From: Sphingomonas sp. | Lineage (GTDB): Bacteria; Pseudomonadota; Alphaproteobacteria; Sphingomonadales; Sphingomonadaceae | Reading direction: 5' to 3' | DNA length: 9,390 nucleotides | NCBI GenBank assembly: GCA_013822915.1 | Contig: PNLG01000008.1 | Coordinates: 1 to 9,390 of the forward strand | In this document: positions 5,420-9,390 of the stretch, one piece after another | Numbering within the stretch: the first letter of the stretch is position 1 | Layout of the letters: every line of letters starts with the position of its first letter | The notes under the pieces: generated by a model | What the model saw: only the letters and a program-made list of their open reading frames with translations | What the model was told of the DNA's origin: nothing | Database searches by the model: none | Position numbers and translations under genes: made by a program

Positions 5420-6331
5420 ATGAGCACACGCCCCACGTTCCGCCGTAACCTTGCCCTGATCGGCGGTATTTCGTTTTTTGCTTTTGCAGCGCTTGCCCCG
5501 GCGGGCTTTGCGCAAAGCGCGGTCGACCAATCGGCCCTTGCCCGGTTCGACATGGCCAATATGGCCAGCCGTCAGGTGATCGATTATCGCGTGATCGACC
5601 AGGCCTTGGGATCGCTCGTCGTGGCCAATGGTGACAAGTCGGAGATCCGTTTCGAAGCGCTGAAGGGCGATGGCGAACGCGCGCTCGGCGAATTGGTGTC
5701 AGGCTTTGCCAGTGTCGATCCAACCGAGCTGAACGGCAATGAGCAGCTTGCTTATTGGCTTAATCTGCGGGCTATTCTGGTGCTGCGCGCATCGGCGCAA
5801 GCCTATCCGGGCCGCGGCGTTGACCAGCTCGTCCAGCCGGGCAGTGCGTTTTTCACCACCAAGGCTGTGACCGTGTCGGGCGTGTCATTGTCGATCGGCG
5901 ATATCGACGCGATCATTACCAAGCGCGCGGCGGCCAATCCGAATGTCATCTATGGCCTCGTCCTGCCGGTGCGCGAAGCGCCCGCTTTCCCCAGCATTGC
6001 CTATCGCGGCAACACCGTAGTGAACGCACTGAATGACGCCGCGCGCAGCTTTATCAACCGGTCGGGCACGGTCCGCGCCAAGGCCGATACGGTGCAGGTG
6101 CCTCGCTTCCTGATCAACCATCGCCATTATCTCGGCGAAGATGACGCCGCGCTGATTGGTCATATCCGCGGGCTCGCATCGGCCAAGCTCGGGCAAAAGC
6201 TCGCGACGGCGACCAAGCTCGCGTCGGATGAACGCGTGAGCTTCAACTATTTCATTGAACGCAGCTTTGCCGATCGCGGGCCGGCCGCTGGCACTTTTGG
6301 CGGCGGGGAAGGCCGCGCTGCCGGCTCCTGA
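5420..6331 (+). CDS. Exported DUF547 family protein, cysteine-less variant
   Basis: The 303-residue protein begins with a clear Sec signal peptide: RPTFRRN, then a hydrophobic core to about residue 26, with likely cleavage after A31 (GFA-Q). The mature part carries a DUF547 domain, recognisable by NEQLAYWLNLRAI (residues 107-119), the block NPNVIYGLVLPVREAPAFP (173-191), the AxxFINR helix and RFLINHRHYL. Family members usually have FW(I/V)NxYNA and a cysteine motif close to NCAS-GCPPL. Here the corresponding stretch has LPVREAPAFP, and the whole protein has no cysteine. The function of DUF547 is not established; the fold has been compared with papain-like or transglutaminase-like enzymes, so loss of cysteine would matter for a thiol activity. 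The start at 5420 has GGAG (5408-5411) with 8-nt spacing. It follows DUF1499 by 77 bp and precedes the GT-C gene by about 20 bp. Confidence 0.88.
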   Translation: MSTRPTFRRNLALIGGISFFAFAALAPAGFAQSAVDQSALARFDMANMASRQVIDYRVIDQALGSLVVANGDKSEIRFEALKGDGERALGELVSGFASVDPTELNGNEQLAYWLNLRAILVLRASAQAYPGRGVDQLVQPGSAFFTTKAVTVSGVSLSIGDIDAIITKRAAANPNVIYGLVLPVREAPAFPSIAYRGNTVVNALNDAARSFINRSGTVRAKADTVQVPRFLINHRHYLGEDDAALIGHIRGLASAKLGQKLATATKLASDERVSFNYFIERSFADRGPAAGTFGGGEGRAAGS

Positions 6332-6350
6332 TCTGCGCGTGGATGCGAGG

Positions 6351-7757
6351 ATGATGCCGCGCCTGAACGGCCTGTTGGTCGCGGGCGCGGCGATTCCGCT
6401 TGCGACGGCAGCGTTTCTGGCGCTGATCGCGCCGCATTTCGTTTGGGACATTAAACTCGGCGACCGCCCGATCCTGATGCTCTGGGCGGGGATGGCCGTC
6501 GCGACCGTCACCTTCACCCTGTGGGCGTGGCGGGTGGCGCGAAAGCCCTCCGGATCGCAGCCAACGCGGTGGGTGGTCGCGATCATCCTTGGCGTCGGCC
6601 TGATCGCGCGTGCGCTGGTTCTGCCGACCACGCCGATCCTGGAGGATGATTTCTACCGCTACCAATGGGATGGTGCGGTGACGGCGGCGGGTCAAAACCC
6701 CTATCGCTATCCTCCCGCCCGGTTCGTCACCGCCCCCGCGATTGAGGGGTTGCTGGCGGCAACCGGCGTCAAGCCCACCCCCCCGCCGCCGGGCTACGAA
6801 CCGCTCGCCAAGGCCGGGCGCGACACGTTATTGCGAGTCAATAATCCGCATGTTGCCACCATTTACCCGCCGCTGGCGCAATTGGGCTTTGCCGCCGGGC
6901 ACACGCTGACCCCGTGGCGATTGACCGGGTGGAAGCTGGTGGTGCTGGCTGCGGAAATGCTCACCTTCACGCTGTTGATCGGGGCACTGCGCGCGGGGGC
7001 ATTGCCGGTGATCTGGTCGGCCTTTTACTGGTGGCACCCGCTTGCGCTCAAGGAATTGACCAACAGCGCGCATATGGATGCGTTGCTGCTGCCGTTTCTC
7101 GCGGGCGCGCTATGGGCAGTGCTCGCGCAGCGCGCGCGACTGATCGCGCTGACGGTGGCGGGCGCGGCGGCAGTCAAGCTGTGGCCGCTGGTGATCTTGC
7201 CCGCGCTGCTCCGTCGCACTCGGGGCGCTGTAGTTCTCGGCATCGCGGCCGCAGTCGTGACGCTGGTGCTAATCGCGCCCCAGCTTGCCGCACTATCCGC
7301 CGATGCCGGACTGAACCGTTATGCGACCGATTGGCAGCGCAACGCGCTCGCCTTTCCCGCGCTGGTGGCGGTGTTCAGCCCGTTTGCGCATGATCCCGCC
7401 GCGATCGTGCGACTGGTGGTGGCAGCCATTATCATCGGCTGGGTCGTGCAGTGCTGGCGGCGCGACGCAGCCGCCCCGGCCGACCGCATCCGGGCAGCGG
7501 CGACCGCCGTGCTGCTGCTGATCCTGCTCAGCCCGACCGGCTATCCCTGGTATGTGTTATGGCTCGCGCCGTTTGCAGCGGTGCAGCCGCGCTTGCCGGT
7601 GCTGGTCATAATGGCGGCGGCCCCCGGCTATTATTTCGACTTTTGGGCGCAAATTCAGGACGAGCCCGACCGCTGGCGCTGGATTGCGCCGCTGCTATCG
7701 GCGGGGCCGGCATGGCTTGCGCTGGCGGTTGAGCGCTATCGGGGAGCGCAGCGGTGA
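6351..7757 (+). CDS. GT-C fold polytopic glycosyltransferase, GT87/mannosyltransferase-like
   Basis: The protein (468 residues from the chosen start) has about ten or more hydrophobic segments across its length. A first extramembrane loop carries EDDFYRYQWDG (98-108), the acidic motif characteristic of GT-C enzymes that take sugars from polyprenyl-phosphate donors. NPYRYPP (116-122) and NNPHVATIYPP (164-174) follow, as do WWHPLALKELTNSAHMDALL and KLWPLVILPAL, which match the GT87/DUF2029-type arrangement. Such enzymes act in the inner membrane and transfer mannose or other sugars to lipid or glycan acceptors. The frame is open from 6255, inside the DUF547 gene. I prefer ATG 6351 (or 6354), because the extension is only a shadow of the DUF547 codons; GAGG (6347-6350) is too close to be ideal, and GTG 6339 is another option. 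It overlaps the GT2 gene by 4 bp, suggesting a donor-synthase/transferase pair. Confidence 0.88.
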   Translation: MMPRLNGLLVAGAAIPLATAAFLALIAPHFVWDIKLGDRPILMLWAGMAVATVTFTLWAWRVARKPSGSQPTRWVVAIILGVGLIARALVLPTTPILEDDFYRYQWDGAVTAAGQNPYRYPPARFVTAPAIEGLLAATGVKPTPPPPGYEPLAKAGRDTLLRVNNPHVATIYPPLAQLGFAAGHTLTPWRLTGWKLVVLAAEMLTFTLLIGALRAGALPVIWSAFYWWHPLALKELTNSAHMDALLLPFLAGALWAVLAQRARLIALTVAGAAAVKLWPLVILPALLRRTRGAVVLGIAAAVVTLVLIAPQLAALSADAGLNRYATDWQRNALAFPALVAVFSPFAHDPAAIVRLVVAAIIIGWVVQCWRRDAAAPADRIRAAATAVLLLILLSPTGYPWYVLWLAPFAAVQPRLPVLVIMAAAPGYYFDFWAQIQDEPDRWRWIAPLLSAGPAWLALAVERYRGAQR

Positions 7758-8464
7758 GCGCGCCCATCATCGCTGTCGTTATTCCGGCGCGTAACGAGGC
7801 GCTCGCGCTGCCGCATGTGCTAGCCGCGATTCCGGCGCGGGTCGACCATGTGATTGTCGCTGACAATGGCTCCACCGATGGCAGCGCCGCCGTCGCGCGG
7901 GCGCACGGCGCGCGCACCGTCGATGTGCCGCAAGCGGGCTATGGCCGGGCGTGTCTGGCCGCGATTGCCGAGGCAGAGGCGTTGGGCGCCGACATCATCG
8001 TGTTTCTGGACGGCGACCATAGCGATTATCCCGAACAAATGCCGCAGCTGTTCGATCCGATCATTGCGGGCGACGCCGATATGGTGATCGGCTCGCGCAC
8101 GCGCGGGCGGCGGACGGCGCGCGCGCTGACCCCGCAGCAGATTTTCGGCAATGCGCTTGCCTGTTGGCTGATCGCGCGGCTTTGGGGGTATCGCTACACC
8201 GATCTGGGGCCGTTTCGCGCCGTTCGCGCGTCCGCGCTGCGACAATTGGCGATGGTTGAGCAAACCTATGGCTGGACCGTCGAAATGCAGATTCGCGCGG
8301 TGCAGCACCGGCTGCGGATTATCGAAGTGCCGGTCGATTACCGCGCGCGGATCGGCAAGTCGAAAGTGTCGGGGACGGTGCGCGGTGTCGTGCTGGCGGG
8401 CTATTACATCCTCGCGATGATCGCCCGCGCCGCGCTCAGCCCGCCGCCTGCGTCGCGGGGCTAG
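7754..8464 (+). CDS. Family 2 glycosyltransferase, polyprenyl-phosphate sugar synthase-like
   Basis: A 236-residue GT-A enzyme. It shows VVIPARNEA (residues 8-16), VIVADNGSTDGS (33-44) for nucleotide-sugar binding, FLDGDHSDYP (84-93) with the metal-binding DGD at 86-88, IGSRTRGRR (112-120), LGPFRAVRA (151-159) and GWTVEMQIRAV (173-183). It ends with VDYRARIGKSKVSGT (194-208), the wording common to dolichyl/polyprenyl-phosphate mannose or glucose synthases. The hydrophobic patch at about 211-226 may touch the membrane, but no full transmembrane domain follows. GTG at 7754 overlaps the upstream stop as GTGA, and GGGGAG (7741-7746) is 7 nt upstream. The GT-C neighbour would be the natural user of a polyprenyl-phosphate sugar. 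The gene ends with a 29-bp convergent overlap with the DUF2064 gene. The sugar is unknown. Confidence 0.93.
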   Translation: MSAPIIAVVIPARNEALALPHVLAAIPARVDHVIVADNGSTDGSAAVARAHGARTVDVPQAGYGRACLAAIAEAEALGADIIVFLDGDHSDYPEQMPQLFDPIIAGDADMVIGSRTRGRRTARALTPQQIFGNALACWLIARLWGYRYTDLGPFRAVRASALRQLAMVEQTYGWTVEMQIRAVQHRLRIIEVPVDYRARIGKSKVSGTVRGVVLAGYYILAMIARAALSPPPASRG

Positions 8465-9068
8465 GCGCCGCCTCGGGCCAATCGGATGCCGCCAGATGCG
8501 GCCAGCGCGCCAGATCCTCTGGCCGGTCGAGGTCGGCGAGCATCGCCAGCATCACCGGCGCCACCGCCTGCTCCCCCAATCGCGCCAGCGTTTCCACGAG
8601 CACCCGGTCGGTGCCCCAGGGCATTTCCTCAAACAGATATTCCGCAGGCGCTGGCAGGCCGATCAGATAATAGCCGCCATCCGCCGCCGGACCAATCACG
8701 ACGCGCCCCGCCGCGACCGCTGCCGCCGCCTGATGCAGGTGATCAGCCGACAGGTCGGGAATGTCGGCGCCGATGATGATGGCGGGCGTCGCGACCCGCG
8801 CCATTCGCTCGCCCAGATCACCCCCGCCCTGATCGACAAAGGGCACCTTATCGCCCAGCCACTCGGCAAAGCGCGCCGCGCTCGCGCCCGTGCCATGGAC
8901 CGCATGGGGCAGGCCGCTTGCCCGCACCGTCGCCAGCGTGCGCGCGACCAGCCGGGCGTGCAGTGCGGCTGCCGCATCGGGCGACAGCACCGGGTGTAGC
9001 CGCGTTTTCGTATGCCCCGGCGTCGGGAAGCGGGCGAACAGCGCGATCCGGGGCGCAGAGTCGCTCAT
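8436..9068 (-). CDS. DUF2064 / TIGR04282-like GT-A-fold glycosyltransferase or nucleotidyltransferase
   Basis: The 210-residue product has the DUF2064 pattern: ALFARFPTPGHTKTRL (residues 9-24) with the phosphate-binding PG-x2-KTRL, GADIPDLSADHL (100-111), GPAADGGYYLIGL (126-138), MPWGTDRVLVET (149-160) and LADLDRPEDL (177-186). The fold is that of GT-A and CofC/MobA-type nucleotide-binding enzymes. The TIGR04282 subgroup was named for an arsenosugar locus, but no arsenic gene is in view, so I do not carry that role over. The likely job is making or transferring an activated sugar. The start is ATG at 9068, overlapping the upstream gene's stop as ATGA (9065-9068). It has little Shine-Dalgarno of its own, which suggests translational coupling. 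A 37-residue upstream extension reads through the neighbour in another frame and is rejected. The last 29 bp overlap the convergent GT2 gene. Confidence 0.92.
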   Translation of the reverse strand: MSDSAPRIALFARFPTPGHTKTRLHPVLSPDAAAALHARLVARTLATVRASGLPHAVHGTGASAARFAEWLGDKVPFVDQGGGDLGERMARVATPAIIIGADIPDLSADHLHQAAAAVAAGRVVIGPAADGGYYLIGLPAPAEYLFEEMPWGTDRVLVETLARLGEQAVAPVMLAMLADLDRPEDLARWPHLAASDWPEAAPSPATQAAG

Positions 9069-9390
9069 GATGGTGCCCGCAATACGGCGCGCGCGGCCAG
9101 GCTGCGCTGCACCACCGTCAACAGGCACAGCCCCGAAAACACACTCGCCAACACCGGAAATCCGCTCGGCCACAGGCACATGGCGACGAAAAAGCCAATC
9201 GTCTCGCCCCCTTCGGCAAGACCGGTGTTATAGAAGAAGCTCTTTTCGCCATGCGCGCGCGTCTCCAGCCCGCGCTGTGCTGCCAGCACGGCAAATGCCA
9301 GAAAGCTGATCCCCGTCACGGTGAAACACGCGACCAGCACGACCGCGAACAACAGGTTCGCCGGATCGGCAAAGCCAAACCCCACCGGCA
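9065..9390 (-). CDS. Probable CDP-alcohol phosphatidyltransferase, C-terminal part only
   Basis: 107 residues up to the stop are visible, and the 5' part lies beyond the right edge. The visible part has three hydrophobic segments (roughly the first 25 residues after DPANLLF, then FFVAMCLWPSGFPVLASVF and the following LCLLTVVQR). Before the second lies GEKSFFYNTGLAEGGETIGF, which resembles the loop with GLAEG/TEG-ETI found before the last helices of sphingomonad CDP-alcohol phosphatidyltransferases. The defining catalytic motif of that family (DG-x2-AR...G-x3-D-x3-D) would be N-terminal and is not in the window, so the call rests on the tail and topology. Such enzymes join a CDP-linked lipid to an alcohol in the inner membrane. 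The stop overlaps the DUF2064 start as ATGA, which points to one operon. A different small membrane protein family remains possible. Confidence 0.6.
   Translation of the reverse strand, partial: PVGFGFADPANLLFAVVLVACFTVTGISFLAFAVLAAQRGLETRAHGEKSFFYNTGLAEGGETIGFFVAMCLWPSGFPVLASVFSGLCLLTVVQRSLAARAVLRAPS

Noticed and set aside
5885..6631. Minus-strand open frame of 248 codons opposite the DUF547/GT-C junction
   Set aside because: It has no recognisable motif and shadow-type composition, while both plus-strand genes carry clear family features.
8436..9068. Arsenosugar biosynthesis locus (DUF2064 near GT2 and an ArsC-like gene)
   Set aside because: The ArsC-like gene is 5 kb away and YffB-like, the GT2 is of the polyprenyl-phosphate type, and no arsM, arsS or other ars gene is visible.

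Overview
The window looks like ordinary chromosomal DNA of a high-GC alphaproteobacterium, most probably a sphingomonad (Sphingomonas, Sphingopyxis or a relative). I infer this from the strong GC bias at third codon positions and from the wording of several proteins, such as the PanB N-terminus, the three-helix DUF1499 protein and the sterol-desaturase-family protein. No rRNA, tRNA, insertion sequence, phage gene or CRISPR array is visible. The taxonomic call comes from remembered family features, not from a search.

Layout, left to right. (1) The 5' 253 codons of panB (minus strand) run off the left edge. (2) A divergent AT-rich control region (about 820-885) precedes a two-gene plus-strand unit: a four-helix membrane protein and a 74-residue XRE-type repressor, separated by 3 bp. 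(3) A minus-strand run of four genes (YffB/ArsC-like thioredoxin-fold protein, DUF427, YiiM-like MOSC protein, small four-helix membrane protein) has 32-64 bp gaps and meets the XRE gene tail to tail at a shared CTAG that supplies both stop codons. (4) A 292-bp stretch without a credible gene (3434-3725) holds two tandem hairpins. (5) A plus-strand series follows: sterol-desaturase/fatty-acid-hydroxylase family protein, membrane-anchored DUF1499 protein, exported DUF547 protein lacking the family's cysteine motif, GT-C (GT87-like) polytopic glycosyltransferase, and GT2 glycosyltransferase. (6) Convergent to these, on the minus strand, are a DUF2064 (TIGR04282-like) GT-A-fold protein and the C-terminal part of a probable CDP-alcohol phosphatidyltransferase that leaves the right edge.

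How the genes may work together. The GT-C and GT2 genes overlap by 4 bp (GTGA). Together they fit a polyprenyl-phosphate-sugar synthase plus the membrane transferase that uses its product. The two facing genes also overlap by 4 bp (ATGA) and may supply activated sugar or lipid, so the right third looks like an envelope glycolipid or glycoconjugate locus. The membrane protein/XRE pair looks like a small self-regulated unit, possibly with the membrane protein controlling the DNA-binding partner. The YffB-DUF427-MOSC set has no established common pathway.

The window does not show a clearly new system. The items most worth checking are the half-site cluster in front of the membrane protein/XRE pair, the cysteine-less DUF547 protein, the glycosyltransferase module and the structured gap at 3434-3725.
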